Positions 27,214 to 35,959 of a stretch of DNA of 64,000 nucleotides are shown piece by piece. This DNA is from Pediococcus acidilactici (lineage in GTDB: Bacteria > Bacillota > Bacilli > Lactobacillales > Lactobacillaceae): assembly GCA_024970065.1 (NCBI GenBank), contig CP103908.1, positions 1,922,001 to 1,986,000 on the forward strand, given 5' to 3'. Position numbers and translations under genes: made by a program. A model generated the notes under the pieces. The model was given only the letters and a program-made list of their open reading frames with translations, searched no databases and had not been told where the DNA came from. Each line of letters starts with the position of its first letter. Within the stretch, counting starts at the first letter, position 1.

Positions 27214-27762
27214 TTAAACTTTGCCCCTTCTAGCTAGCTGCGTATACTTCTTTACGAATTCAGTCTTGGCGGCCGTATAGCCGTCACGATCGTGCTCATA
27301 AGGCTTCCAAAGCGTCAGTTTTAATTCTTCATACTGGTGGGCAATTTCGGGATGATTATTTAGATAATCCCGAAAATATATTTCATCATTATCTCCAGGC
27401 ACCCGCAAATGAAGGTGAAAAACTCGCTCAGCAAATCCTTGGGGCAAGTACCCCTTATTAAAATCAATTCGATTTGTTTGCTGAGCCATACAAATGTAGT
27501 CGTTTTGTTCCAAAATTTCTTTAATCGCTGCATGACTGGCGTGAGGAGCTTCTACTAAAATATCGACAATGGGCTTGGCCCAAATATTATCAATTGCCGT
27601 ACTTCCAATATGGTTAATCGCTACGTTGATGGGCAGCAACCGCTTTAAGCGCCGCTCTTCATCTGCATACCAAGATTGCCATCCTGGTTGAGGAGCAACC
27701 AGCTGAATGGGAAAAAGCTGCCACAATTCTTCTAACGATAAATCGGATAGCGAATCACTCAT
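27214..27762 (-). CDS. GrpB-family nucleotidyltransferase-like protein
   Basis: GrpB/UPF0157 protein of 182 residues with a minimal nucleotidyltransferase fold. HIGSTAIDNIWAKPIVDILV holds the G-S and D-x-D positions, and LHLRVPGDNDEI with FRDYLNNHPEIAHQYEELK completes the family pattern. Its substrate is not known. The ATG at 27762 is best spaced from GGAGG; an ATG six bases earlier is too near. It overlaps the end of the upstream EVE-fusion gene by 8 bp, so they are co-translated. Confidence 0.88.
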   Translation of the reverse strand: MSDSLSDLSLEELWQLFPIQLVAPQPGWQSWYADEERRLKRLLPINVAINHIGSTAIDNIWAKPIVDILVEAPHASHAAIKEILEQNDYICMAQQTNRIDFNKGYLPQGFAERVFHLHLRVPGDNDEIYFRDYLNNHPEIAHQYEELKLTLWKPYEHDRDGYTAAKTEFVKKYTQLARRGKV

Positions 27763-28450
27763 CGCCATCGCCCTCCTGTACTTGCATGTAATGCGCCAAC
27801 TGCTCGGGCATGTGCCGTGGTCCCCGCACCGTGGTAACCCCGTATTGTTTTAAAACAGGGAGTGCGAATTGGGTTTTGTCATACTTTTTTATCAAATGAA
27901 TCCGCATTGCCTTGTTCATTTTAATATTGGCATCCCGGTAATTTTGCGGAATGTTTACTTCCACAGCCAAACACTTGTACCTAATTGCCGAGATTGGCGA
28001 TGTAACGTAAAGGTATACCAGGTCGTTGACCTTAATGTTGCTGGTTTGCTTCCAGATGATCGTGGTATTTTCACGAAAGGCTTGATCCACGTCGAAATAC
28101 TTGGGATTGGCAGGAACAATCCACTTTTGCCCCACGTGAGCGTGATCATCAAACGTAAAACACTGGTCGGCAATTGACTTTAACAGCGTTACATAAGCAT
28201 TGCGAACCTTCCCCGCAAATTTTCCAGCTACGTATTTTGCTCGAAAATTGGTGTATTCATCCCCAAATGCCAAATCAAACACCCGACCCGTAACTTGGCC
28301 ATCAGGCGCCACCGTAATTTCCACCGAAAAATCTCCGCCAATAATTTTTTTGGTAAAAACTAGCTGGAGCCCTTTTTCTTGAAAACCGAACTTCAACAGC
28401 CGGCTTTTGACGGGCTTTAGATTTCCTAAAATTTCATCTTCAATTTCCAA
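27755..28450 (-). CDS. MmcQ/YjbR-like protein fused to an EVE-like domain
   Basis: Protein of 231 residues. The N-terminal 110 resemble MmcQ/YjbR (CyaY-like fold), with FTKKIIGGDFSVEITV and GRVFDLAFGDEY. From about residue 113 the chain KWIVPANPKYFDVDQAF, then IIWKQTSNIKVNDLVYLYVT and CLAVEVNIP, resembles the PUA-like EVE domain, which in other proteins reads modified bases in DNA or RNA. The fusion points to nucleic-acid binding, but no function is shown. Overlap with the GrpB gene suggests a two-gene operon. Confidence 0.75.
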   Translation of the reverse strand: MEIEDEILGNLKPVKSRLLKFGFQEKGLQLVFTKKIIGGDFSVEITVAPDGQVTGRVFDLAFGDEYTNFRAKYVAGKFAGKVRNAYVTLLKSIADQCFTFDDHAHVGQKWIVPANPKYFDVDQAFRENTTIIWKQTSNIKVNDLVYLYVTSPISAIRYKCLAVEVNIPQNYRDANIKMNKAMRIHLIKKYDKTQFALPVLKQYGVTTVRGPRHMPEQLAHYMQVQEGDGDE

Positions 28451-28883
28451 GCGAATTTCCCACCTTTAACTGCTATTCTTCAAGAACAATTTAACACAAA
28501 CTGCCCGAAAAAGAAGTTATCAGCCTAGGAAAATCAACTAACGAATCATAAAAAATAAATGATTTTTTTCTTTGCTATAAAGACAAGTACACAGCTAGTA
28601 TTTTTCAAATTAATTCGTCAACGCGCCTTTTAAAAGCTCTGCTTACGCTTAAAAATTCCACCCTAAAGTTCTCCTTCCCAAAATTAACTTTACGAAATTT
28701 TACTTCTCAATTAATAATTTCAAGCATAAAGATAGCTATTTAAGTTAATACCCTTTATAATTGATAAAATCCCATGGATATCATATTTCTTTAAAGTTAA
28801 ACTCACTAATGCAATAATAGAAATGATAAACTTTTATGAACTTCAATTGTACTTAATCATTAAGTTAAATTAAGGAGAAGCTT
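28451..28883. other. AT-rich intergenic region
   Basis: No gene is visible in these 433 bp. A TATAAT at 28756-28761 without a good -35 and one TGAACTTCA at 28837-28845 are the only marked features before the small membrane-protein gene. Confidence 0.5.
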
Positions 28884-29189
28884 ATGCCATTATTTGCATG
28901 TTTTCTAGATTTTTTAGCACTTGGAACCTATTTTATTCAATTAAATCACCCTAGTAACGCCATTTACGTAGTGGGCGCCGTTATCCAATTAATTATCACG
29001 GCAGGCTTACTATTAATTGCAATTGGCTACCGGGGACCACGCTTTACTGCTTGGCGGCCGGCAGGATTTAGTTATCTAACGATTCGTTACGGAATTATCA
29101 TTATGTCCTTAGTTATTAATGGACTCATTTTATTTCTGTACGGCCTTAATCTATCAGGGACTAACCCGATTGTTTTTAACGGTTTTTAA
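28884..29189 (+). CDS. Small membrane protein, unknown
   Basis: Protein of 101 residues with three hydrophobic segments (about 3-18, 27-49 and 70-92) joined by short loops, one with GYRGPRFTAWRPAGF. AAGGAG lies 7 bases before the ATG. I recognise no family. It lies 130 bp before a DUF805 gene on the same strand, with a hairpin GGGTTAC/GTAACCC (29247-29277) between them. Confidence 0.65.
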   Translation: MPLFACFLDFLALGTYFIQLNHPSNAIYVVGAVIQLIITAGLLLIAIGYRGPRFTAWRPAGFSYLTIRYGIIIMSLVINGLILFLYGLNLSGTNPIVFNGF

Positions 29190-29317
29190 TTAAGCCAACC
29201 CGTCCAATGACCTGAAGACGTAAAAAGCCCGGTCACGATTTTAGAAGGGTTACTAGCTAATTGTTTTACGGTAACCCAATTTATAAATCAATTTTGCTAT
29301 AAGGGAGGAGAGTTTTT

Positions 29318-29704
29318 ATGGTAGCTGCATATAAGAAGTTTTGGAATAATTTATTTGACTTTTCCGGCACTGCAAATCGCCCCGAATACTGGTGGCCAGT
29401 AATCATTAACTACATTATTGGCGGTCTAGCAGTTGGTATTATTACTAATTTAATGGGTCACCCTATCGATGATATTTACAATTGGCAAGACCTAAGCACT
29501 AATTTGGTAGTGCAAATTGTTACTCTAATCGTTTGGGTAGGTACTTTATCACTTAAGTTCCGCCGTTTGCATGATACCGACCGTTCGGGTTGGTGGGTCT
29601 TAATTGACCTCATTCCGCTAATTGGAACGATCTGGTTCTTCATCTTGATGATTTTGCCATCCAAGCCTAACCGTTGGGATGGTCATCACGGCCAACACGC
29701 TTAA
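29318..29704 (+). CDS. DUF805-family membrane protein
   Basis: Protein of 128 residues. The N-terminal YKKFWNNLFDFSGTANRPEYWW is diagnostic of DUF805, followed by a membrane segment (about 30-50), another near 68-85, the conserved KFRRLHDTDRSGWW loop, and a last segment LIPLIGTIWFFILMILPS. The function of the family is unknown; members are often near stress or envelope genes. GGGAGGAGAG lies before the ATG and a terminator follows. Confidence 0.9.
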   Translation: MVAAYKKFWNNLFDFSGTANRPEYWWPVIINYIIGGLAVGIITNLMGHPIDDIYNWQDLSTNLVVQIVTLIVWVGTLSLKFRRLHDTDRSGWWVLIDLIPLIGTIWFFILMILPSKPNRWDGHHGQHA

Positions 29705-29726
29705 TTGAACTTCATTATTCCACATT

Positions 29727-29766
29727 AAAACGAGGCTCCGGGAATATTTCTCGGGCCTCGTTTTTT
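29727..29766 (+). terminator. Terminator after the DUF805 gene
   Basis: AAAACGAGGC pairs with GCCTCGTTTT, the stem continuing inside with CCGGGA/TCGGG, followed by T residues. Confidence 0.9.
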
Positions 29767-29958
29767 AAACTACACTGTCATAGTCACATTCACAGATACA
29801 AATACTGAAAATAAAAACTAAATTATGTAGTTTCTTATTCTTGACCATCTAACCACCAACCAGCTTGAACTTTCACCCGCTAAATTTTTCATTACTAACA
29901 CTTTATTTACCAATTCTGTTATGATGAAGGGGTTAAATCAGAATTAGAGGTTAAGGAT

Positions 29959-30279
29959 ATGGGGTATATGTATTTATCATTCGCCATCGTTGGTGAATTA
30001 ATTGGAGATAATTTATTAAAAGCATCGGCTGGTTTTACCCGACCGGTTTACGGCGTTTCGGCGTTGCTTTCGTATGGAATCTGCTTTTATTTCTTCTCGC
30101 TTTCATTAAAAACGATTAACTTAAACATTGCGTACGCAGTGTGGGCTGGCATTGGAATTTTGCTAACTGCCGTGATTGCGTTTCTCTTTTGGAAGGAACC
30201 AATTAATTTGGGTAACATCTTGGGAATCCTTTTCATCATTGTAGGCGTGGTCATCCTCAGTTACTACGGCGAAAATTAG
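29959..30279 (+). CDS. Small multidrug resistance (SMR) family transporter
   Basis: Protein of 106 residues with four membrane helices. The essential membrane Glu lies in AIVGELIGDNLLKAS (Glu13), YAVWAGIGILLTAVI is the TM3 signature, and LGILFIIVGVVILSYY is TM4. SMR proteins work as antiparallel dimers exporting cationic compounds or guanidinium in exchange for protons. I see no guanidine riboswitch upstream. The ATG at 29959 follows GAGGTTAAGGAT; the ATG at 29968 is an alternative. No paired SMR gene is present, so it is probably a homodimer. Confidence 0.92.
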   Translation: MGYMYLSFAIVGELIGDNLLKASAGFTRPVYGVSALLSYGICFYFFSLSLKTINLNIAYAVWAGIGILLTAVIAFLFWKEPINLGNILGILFIIVGVVILSYYGEN

Positions 30280-30290
30280 AACTATCGCTA

Positions 30291-30320
30291 GGCTGGAAAA
30301 TTAATTTTCCAGCCTTTTTT
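30291..30320 (+). terminator. Terminator after the SMR gene
   Basis: Perfect stem GGCTGGAAAA/TTTTCCAGCC with a TTAA loop and six T residues. Confidence 0.92.
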
Positions 30321-30473
30321 ATTGGTTTAATTACTAGTCGTCATCGACTTAAATTGCAACTAACCATGTTAAACTGGAAATGGTAATTAGCTAGGCTATT
30401 ATCGAAGATTAAATTATTGTTGGCTCCTTAGCAAATAGCAAGGGGACTTCATAAATAGGGAGTGTAACTACGG

Positions 30474-30896
30474 ATGCTTAAAGAATTTAAAGAATTTGTT
30501 TCACGTGGAAACGTCCTCGACCTGGCCGTCGGGGTTATCATTGGGGGCGCTTTTACTTCCATCGTAAAGGCCTTGGTTAATTATTTAATTAACCCGCTGA
30601 TTGGGCTCTTCGTCGGGGGAATTGATTTTTCAGACTGGTCCCTTAAAGTTGCCGGCGCCACGTTTAAATTTGGAAGTTTCGTCAACGCCGTCATCAACTT
30701 TTTGATCATTGCCTTCGTGGTCTTTATTATCGTTAAAACCGTTAATAAATTTGTGCCCAAAAAAGCTGACGAAGAAGACCAGACTGATGAAACCGACAAT
30801 AGTGAACTTTATTTGAAAGAAATTCGCGACGCGTTGGTTCAGAATCCAGAGCTCGTCGACAAACTTCGCAACCAATCGGAGAACAATCATCAATAA
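30474..30896 (+). CDS. mscL: Large-conductance mechanosensitive channel
   Basis: Protein of 140 residues. The N-terminal amphipathic helix (LKEFKEFVSRGNVLDLAVG) leads into TM1, with VIIGGAFTSIVKALVNYLI. A periplasmic-loop equivalent (about 48-70) and TM2 (VNAVINFLIIAFVVFIIVKT) follow, then a charged cytoplasmic helix. A pentamer opens under membrane tension to release solutes in osmotic downshock. Family length and motif order are normal. A terminator follows at 30924. Confidence 0.96.
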   Translation: MLKEFKEFVSRGNVLDLAVGVIIGGAFTSIVKALVNYLINPLIGLFVGGIDFSDWSLKVAGATFKFGSFVNAVINFLIIAFVVFIIVKTVNKFVPKKADEEDQTDETDNSELYLKEIRDALVQNPELVDKLRNQSENNHQ

Positions 30897-30923
30897 CCCC
30901 CGATTAACTTAATTCACCTTCAT

Positions 30924-30957
30924 AACGAGACCTTAGAAATAATGGGGTCTCGTTTTT
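30924..30957 (+). terminator. Terminator after mscL
   Basis: AACGAGACC pairs with GGTCTCGTT, followed by T residues. Confidence 0.88.
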
Positions 30958-31199
30958 AAATGCCATTAAGCCGGCAATCTTGAACTTAAATTTAAGTTCA
31001 ACTAACTAATTAAAAGGTGTCTAAATCCTCCGCAAAAACGGCGAACCCCAACCGGGTTTTTGGGCTATACCAAAAATTACATTTTCCTTCCTCCACTAAA
31101 ATCCCAAAATTTATTTTTTAACAAATAAGCGATATCACTTGAATGTAAGCGCATTCTTTTGCACAATAGAACCATAACGAAAAAGGAGCTGATTTTTTT
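30958..31199 (+). promoter_or_regulatory. Regulatory region of the aldehyde dehydrogenase gene with cre site
   Basis: At 30980-31001 two half-sites, TTGAACTTAAA and TTTAAGTTCAA, form a perfect 22-bp palindrome. ATGTAAGCGCATTCTT (31143-31158) matches cre at 15 of 16 positions and lies about 40 bp before the gene, a position suiting CcpA repression by blocking transcription. No gene is present. Confidence 0.65.
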
Positions 31200-32570
31200 A
31201 TGGCATACCAATCTGTAAATCCATACACTGGAAAATTAATCCAGACATATCCTAGCACTACCGACCAAGAAGTCGAAGTTGCTCTAAAAAATGCCGATGA
31301 ATTTTACCAATTTGCCAAAACCCAACCTATCGAAAAGCGAGCTGAAAAATTACAACTGATTGCGGACACTTTCCGGGAGAATCTTGATGATTATGCCCGC
31401 CTAATCACTACTAACATGGGCATGCTTTTCACCGAAGCCCAAGCGGAAGTACAAAAAACCATTGAGTTTGCGGAATATTACGCCCAAAACGCCGCTAAAC
31501 TGTTGGAAGATAAACCTTACAACGAGGTTCCCGGCGTCCGTGCTCATGTTAAATACCAGTCCATTGGAACGATTCTATTAGTGGAACCTTGGAATTTCCC
31601 ATATACCCAAATTATGCGGGTTTTTGCCCCTAACTTCATGGTCGGCAATCCCGTTTTATTGAAGGATCCAAGCATGATTCCCGACTGCTCCGACGCGTTT
31701 GCCACGGTTACCCAAAAAGCCGGCATCCCTACCGGAGCTTTTAAAAACCTGTTGATTAACTATGACCAAGTCAACACCATCATTGCTGATCCACGAGTTC
31801 AAGGCGTCGCTCTAACTGGTTCGGAAGGTGCTGGTAAAAAGATTGCGGCTGAAGCAGGCGCTAATTTAAAGAAATCTACGATGGAATTAGGTGGCACCGA
31901 CGTGTTTATCGTTACCGACGATGCCGATCTTGACCAGGCAATTAAGGTAGGTGCAAAAGCCCGGTTAACTAATGCTGGACAAGTTTGCACTTCCGCAAAA
32001 CGTTTTATCATTAACGCAAAAGTTTATGACCAATTCTTAGACGGGCTTATTGCAGAATTTGCCAAACGAAAAATTGGTGACCCACAAGATCCTAAGACAA
32101 CTTTAGCACCACTTTCTTCCAAATCTGCCCAAGAAAAACTACAAAAGCAGGTTGATATGGCAATTGCGGGCGGTGCTAAGTTACTCTGGGGCGACAATAC
32201 GCCGTTTGAAGGTCCTGGTGCTAGTTTCCATCCGTTAATCCTAAGCGGAATGCAACCAGACAATCCGATGTATGATCAAGAGCTCTTTGGTCCAGTTGCA
32301 CAAGTTTACAAAGTTGCCGACGACGAAGAAGCCATCGCCCTTGCCAATGCGTCACAACACGGCCTAGGTGGGACCGTCTTTGCGGGTGATTTAGATCGTG
32401 CTGAAAAACTCGCTTCCCAAATTGAAACTGGACAAGTTGCCATTAACCAGATGCTAACTTCTCACGCAAACCTTCCATTTGGTGGGGTGAAACTTTCGGG
32501 CTACGGCCGGGAATTAAGTGACATGGGAATTCGCGAATTTGTTAACGCTAAGACGATTATTGATGGATAA
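31200..32570 (+). CDS. NAD(P)-dependent aldehyde (succinate-semialdehyde type) dehydrogenase
   Basis: Aldehyde dehydrogenase of 456 residues. VEPWNFPYTQIMRVFAPNF and the GSEGAGKKIAAEAG nucleotide-binding block lead to the catalytic Glu in STMELGGTD (about 230) and the catalytic Cys in GQVCTSAKR (about 264). The length matches the GabD/Sad group. It oxidises an aldehyde to an acid in the cytosol; the exact substrate is uncertain. A cre site precedes it, and another precedes ackA just downstream, suggesting joint catabolite control. Confidence 0.9.
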   Translation: MAYQSVNPYTGKLIQTYPSTTDQEVEVALKNADEFYQFAKTQPIEKRAEKLQLIADTFRENLDDYARLITTNMGMLFTEAQAEVQKTIEFAEYYAQNAAKLLEDKPYNEVPGVRAHVKYQSIGTILLVEPWNFPYTQIMRVFAPNFMVGNPVLLKDPSMIPDCSDAFATVTQKAGIPTGAFKNLLINYDQVNTIIADPRVQGVALTGSEGAGKKIAAEAGANLKKSTMELGGTDVFIVTDDADLDQAIKVGAKARLTNAGQVCTSAKRFIINAKVYDQFLDGLIAEFAKRKIGDPQDPKTTLAPLSSKSAQEKLQKQVDMAIAGGAKLLWGDNTPFEGPGASFHPLILSGMQPDNPMYDQELFGPVAQVYKVADDEEAIALANASQHGLGGTVFAGDLDRAEKLASQIETGQVAINQMLTSHANLPFGGVKLSGYGRELSDMGIREFVNAKTIIDG

Positions 32571-32596
32571 AAATCGTTAAATCGTTTATTATTTAA

Positions 32597-32612
32597 ATGT
32601 AAGCGGATTCAT
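32597..32612 (+). promoter_or_regulatory. cre site upstream of ackA
   Basis: ATGTAAGCGGATTCAT matches the CcpA cre consensus at all 16 positions, about 40 bp before the ackA start. Confidence 0.75.
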
Positions 32613-32652
32613 AAGTTCGTTTAAAATTGTCGGAGTTAGTGAGGAATGACCT

Positions 32653-33840
32653 ATGTTAAAAGAATTAGTAATCAATGCTGGTAGTTCAACTTTGAAATGG
32701 AAATTATTTTCCATGCCGGATGAGCAAATTTTAGCAAGTGGCTTGGTTGATCGGATCGATTTACCCGCCTCTGTATTTACCGCTCAACAACCCGGGCAGG
32801 AGAAGTATCGCATTACCCAAGATAATATTACCTACGATTTAGCAGCCACCATGGTGCTCTCGTACCTAAAAGATCAAGGTGTCGTGGAACATCTTCACGA
32901 AATTAGTGGAATTGGTCACCGCGTCGTAGCGGGCGGTGAATACTTTAAGGATTCCGTTTTGGTGGACCACGAAGTTTTGGACCAAATTAACGAACTTGCC
33001 CAATATGCACCACTGCATAACCCGATCGAAGCGCGCTACATTGAGATCTTTATGCAATTACTACCCAAAGCACGGCAAGTAGCCGTCTTCGATACCTCAT
33101 TGTACGCGGAGATGCCTAAAGTTAACTACCTCTACCCCATTCCTTACGAATACTATACGGAATACGGTGTGCGGAAATACGGGGCACACGGTACTAGTCA
33201 CCGGTACGTTGCCCACCGGACGGCTGAATTACTCGGACGACCGTTAGAAGAGCTTAAGCTAATCACCTGTCACTTGGGTTCTGGTTCGTCAATCACCGCG
33301 TTTGACCATGGACGGGTAATTGATACCTCGATGGGCTTCACGCCGTTGGGTGGCGTAATGATGGCAACGCGGTCGGGCGATTTAGACGCCTCCCTCGTGG
33401 CCTTCCTAGCTAAAAAATTAGAGATTAGCGTCGAAGAAGTGGTGGATATCCTCAACCAGAAATCTGGTTTATTGGGTATTTCCCAGCTTTCACCCGATCA
33501 GCGAGATCTTGAAGAAGCTGCGCCGACAAATCCCCAAGCTCAGTTAGCACTGGATATGTTCGTTAACCGGGTTGTGCGTTTTATTGGTAGCTACGTTGCC
33601 GAACTAGGGGGCTTAGATGCCATCGTCTTCACCGCCGGTTGCGGCGAAAACGCCATTGAGGTACGAAAAAAAATTGCTGACCAACTCGGCTACTTTGGCT
33701 TAGCAGTTGACGACGCGCGCAATGACGTACGGGGTAAGGAACAAAAAATCAGCCCCGACGAAGCTAAGGTAGATGTATTGGTCGTTCCAACCAATGAGGA
33801 ACTGATGATTGTCCGAGACGTTCAGCGTTTGGCAAATTAA
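32653..33840 (+). CDS. ackA: Acetate kinase
   Basis: ASKHA-fold kinase of 395 residues catalysing acetyl-phosphate plus ADP to acetate plus ATP. INAGSSTLKWKLF is the phosphate-1 motif, YGAHGTSHRYVA holds the catalytic His, CHLGSGSSITAFDHGRVID is the adenosine/phosphate-2 region and FTAGCGENAIEVRKKI the C-terminal signature. In lactic acid bacteria it yields ATP from the phosphoketolase or pyruvate-dissimilation branch. It has a cre site and its own terminator (33930-33957). Confidence 0.96.
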   Translation: MLKELVINAGSSTLKWKLFSMPDEQILASGLVDRIDLPASVFTAQQPGQEKYRITQDNITYDLAATMVLSYLKDQGVVEHLHEISGIGHRVVAGGEYFKDSVLVDHEVLDQINELAQYAPLHNPIEARYIEIFMQLLPKARQVAVFDTSLYAEMPKVNYLYPIPYEYYTEYGVRKYGAHGTSHRYVAHRTAELLGRPLEELKLITCHLGSGSSITAFDHGRVIDTSMGFTPLGGVMMATRSGDLDASLVAFLAKKLEISVEEVVDILNQKSGLLGISQLSPDQRDLEEAAPTNPQAQLALDMFVNRVVRFIGSYVAELGGLDAIVFTAGCGENAIEVRKKIADQLGYFGLAVDDARNDVRGKEQKISPDEAKVDVLVVPTNEELMIVRDVQRLAN

Positions 33841-33929
33841 TTTATTTGAATTTTGTGCGGCAGGCGCACGTGTTCGTTCAAACATTAGCAAAAAATTCAA
33901 TTGGTTCTCTAACCATCAAGGCTAGTTCT

Positions 33930-33957
33930 AAAGACCGGAAAAAATTTCCGGTCTTTT
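33930..33957 (+). terminator. Terminator after ackA
   Basis: AAAGACCGGAAA pairs with TTTCCGGTCTTT around a 3-base loop, followed by T residues. Confidence 0.92.
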
Positions 33958-33987
33958 TATTTTGTAAAAAATTATTTTATATTCCCC

Positions 33988-34046
33988 ATTGACTTTCAAT
34001 TCCTTTAACTTCATAATGTGGCTAAAGCAATATTATATGTCATATA
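33988..34046 (+). promoter_or_regulatory. Promoter and operator of the PadR cassette
   Basis: TTGACT (33988-33993), a 17-base spacer and CATAAT (34011-34016) form a promoter. Just downstream TATATG-T-CATATA (34034-34046) is a perfect inverted repeat placed for autorepression by the PadR protein. Confidence 0.75.
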
Positions 34047-34063
34047 GTATGAGGAGGGATTTA

Positions 34064-34384
34064 GTGGCAATCCAAATACCCACCGCTTTACTCGACGGGT
34101 GTGTACTCGGCATTTTAAGTCGGGGTGATTATTACGGGTACGCCCTGACCCAGAAAGTCCAGGAACACACTCCCGTTTCTGAATCCACCATGTATCCCGT
34201 TTTAAGGCGGCTGAAAAAGGCTAATCTACTTACCACCTACGACGAACCTTACCAGGGCCGGAACCGTCGCTATTACCACATCACCGCTGAAGGTCAAAAG
34301 CAGTTAACTGAAGTTCAGCAAGAATGGCTAACTTTTAAAAAACAAATTGACCAATTACTTGGAGGAGTTGAACCAGATGAATGA
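34064..34384 (+). CDS. PadR-family transcriptional regulator
   Basis: Winged-helix regulator of 106 residues. I place the start at the GTG at 34064, six bases after GAGGAGGG; upstream in-frame codons overlap the promoter. VLGILSRGDYYGYALTQKV, TMYPVLRRLKKANLLTTYDE and GRNRRYYHITAEGQKQL are the PadR hallmarks. It should repress its own cassette until an envelope or drug signal releases it. It overlaps the DUF1700 gene by 8 bp. Confidence 0.92.
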   Translation: MAIQIPTALLDGCVLGILSRGDYYGYALTQKVQEHTPVSESTMYPVLRRLKKANLLTTYDEPYQGRNRRYYHITAEGQKQLTEVQQEWLTFKKQIDQLLGGVEPDE

Positions 34385-35000
34385 ATACATCGATGAATTA
34401 AAGTCCCACTTAACCGAACTAACTACCGAAGAACAGTCAGACGTAATCAATTTTTATACGGAATACCTTGAAGATGCCGGAATCAAAACTTATGCTGCAG
34501 CCGTTGACAAGCTCGGCACGCCGGTTCAGTTGGCGAGAAAAGTACTTGCTGATTATTCGATCAAGGCAAGCCAAACCATGAACGACACTGGTACGCAAAC
34601 CCATTCTAAACAACCCCAACGCGACGTTCGCACAATCTGGCTCATTATTTTGGCGCTCCTTTCCTTTGCTACGCCAATGGGTCTGATCATCCCCGCCATA
34701 CTCATCGCCATTTGTGTGATTCCATTCAGTATTGTTTTTTCCGTAGTAGTCTCGATAGGGGCCCTCTTTCTAAGCTTGCTGTTGGCGGGCGTAATCTTAA
34801 TCGGCGCGGGTGGTTACATAATTTTTTCCTCCTTCTGGGCGGGTTTTTCAATTTTAGGTACCGGCTTCACTTTCCTAGGACTATTTTTAATTCTCCTCCC
34901 GATAGCCCACTGGATCATTGTGAACGGCATCCACCTCACTTCCCAATTGTTCCAGAAATTGTACGCCTCTATCAGCCAAAAAACTCGTTTCGGAAAGTAG
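34377..35000 (+). CDS. DUF1700 (HAAS-domain) membrane protein
   Basis: Protein of 207 residues. The N-terminal soluble HAAS domain (about 1-70) contains MNEYIDELKSHLTEL, DVINFYTEYLEDAG and LGTPVQLARKVLADY. Four hydrophobic segments follow between 88 and 195. The start at 34377 follows GGAGGAG. These proteins almost always follow a PadR gene and are thought to relay membrane state or act with the DUF4097 protein. It is part of the PadR/ABC cassette. Confidence 0.9.
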   Translation: MNEYIDELKSHLTELTTEEQSDVINFYTEYLEDAGIKTYAAAVDKLGTPVQLARKVLADYSIKASQTMNDTGTQTHSKQPQRDVRTIWLIILALLSFATPMGLIIPAILIAICVIPFSIVFSVVVSIGALFLSLLLAGVILIGAGGYIIFSSFWAGFSILGTGFTFLGLFLILLPIAHWIIVNGIHLTSQLFQKLYASISQKTRFGK

Positions 35001-35010
35001 GTACAAATCC

Positions 35011-35928
35011 ATGAAGAAGACTTTTATCGCCGGTATTTTATTAACCTTACTTGGAATTATCTTTATCACGATTGCTTCCCTCAATAATGCCTTTTACGAC
35101 CTGCCGAAACTAAACGAGCGATTCCATTTCGCGGGCAGCCATTCCATCACTAAATCCTATCGTCGGGTTCGCTCCATCCAGCTTAAAACATTGAACGACG
35201 TCACAGTCGAAGCTTACGATGGTAAATCAATAAAGATCACCACGCCCGCGTCGATAAACCAAATCCATTACCAATCTAGTTCTCAACAATTAAACATTGG
35301 AACAGCCAGAATAAACCGTTTATTAACTTCATTTCTAAGCGACTATAACCAATCTGACCCAATTTTAATTAAGGTTCCGCGCCAAACTATTTTGCAATCG
35401 ATCAAAGGCAGCACCACTGGAGAGCTTACTTTATCTACCTTAAACATTGACCAACTCCGTTTACGTAGCACGGATGAAGTTCATTTAAATAAAATGAAGG
35501 TAAACGATACTTTGAATATTAGTGGTGAAGCCGACGTGAACTTAAATAACGTAACTGCCGACACCCTGGACATCAACGGGGACGGCGAGGTGATTATTCA
35601 AAACTGTAATTTCCAAAAGAACCCCACCACGATTTCTAATACTGATGACATTTCCGTTACTAATAGCAAACTTAACCGCGCTAGTTTAACTTCATCTGAC
35701 GGCGATATTAACTTAAATGAACTTCAAGCCACCCACGACCTTGCCGTTCGGACGACCGATGGTGACATTCATGCTGTTTTAAATTCAACCAAGGACCTTG
35801 CCGTCTCCGCCACTACGGATGACGGAAAAGTTACGATTTTTGGTCGTTCTCAACGCCATTTTCGCGATGGCAATTTAGCAACCAAGTACACCTTTAGTAC
35901 TGGCGATGGCGATATCCATATTGAATAA
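35011..35928 (+). CDS. DUF4097-family beta-helix protein
   Basis: Protein of 305 residues. An N-terminal membrane segment (about 5-24) is followed by a long beta-rich domain with repeats of the DUF4097 kind, such as SDGDINLNELQA, TTDGDIHAVLNS and STGDGDIHIE at the end, predicted to form a right-handed beta-helix outside the membrane. Its role in the PadR cassette is unknown. It overlaps nothing upstream and ends 31 bp before the ATPase start. It carries two TGAA(C/G)TTCA copies. Confidence 0.88.
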   Translation: MKKTFIAGILLTLLGIIFITIASLNNAFYDLPKLNERFHFAGSHSITKSYRRVRSIQLKTLNDVTVEAYDGKSIKITTPASINQIHYQSSSQQLNIGTARINRLLTSFLSDYNQSDPILIKVPRQTILQSIKGSTTGELTLSTLNIDQLRLRSTDEVHLNKMKVNDTLNISGEADVNLNNVTADTLDINGDGEVIIQNCNFQKNPTTISNTDDISVTNSKLNRASLTSSDGDINLNELQATHDLAVRTTDGDIHAVLNSTKDLAVSATTDDGKVTIFGRSQRHFRDGNLATKYTFSTGDGDIHIE

Positions 35929-35959
35929 CCACGTTTTAACAGATTGGACGGTGAACGTT

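Noticed and set aside
29800..29958. A guanidine riboswitch before the SMR gene
   Set aside because: None of the conserved guanidine-I, -II or -III motifs could be seen.
17115..30000. A prophage or integrative element inserted at tRNA-Lys
   Set aside because: No integrase, no phage genes and no repeated tRNA 3' end were seen.
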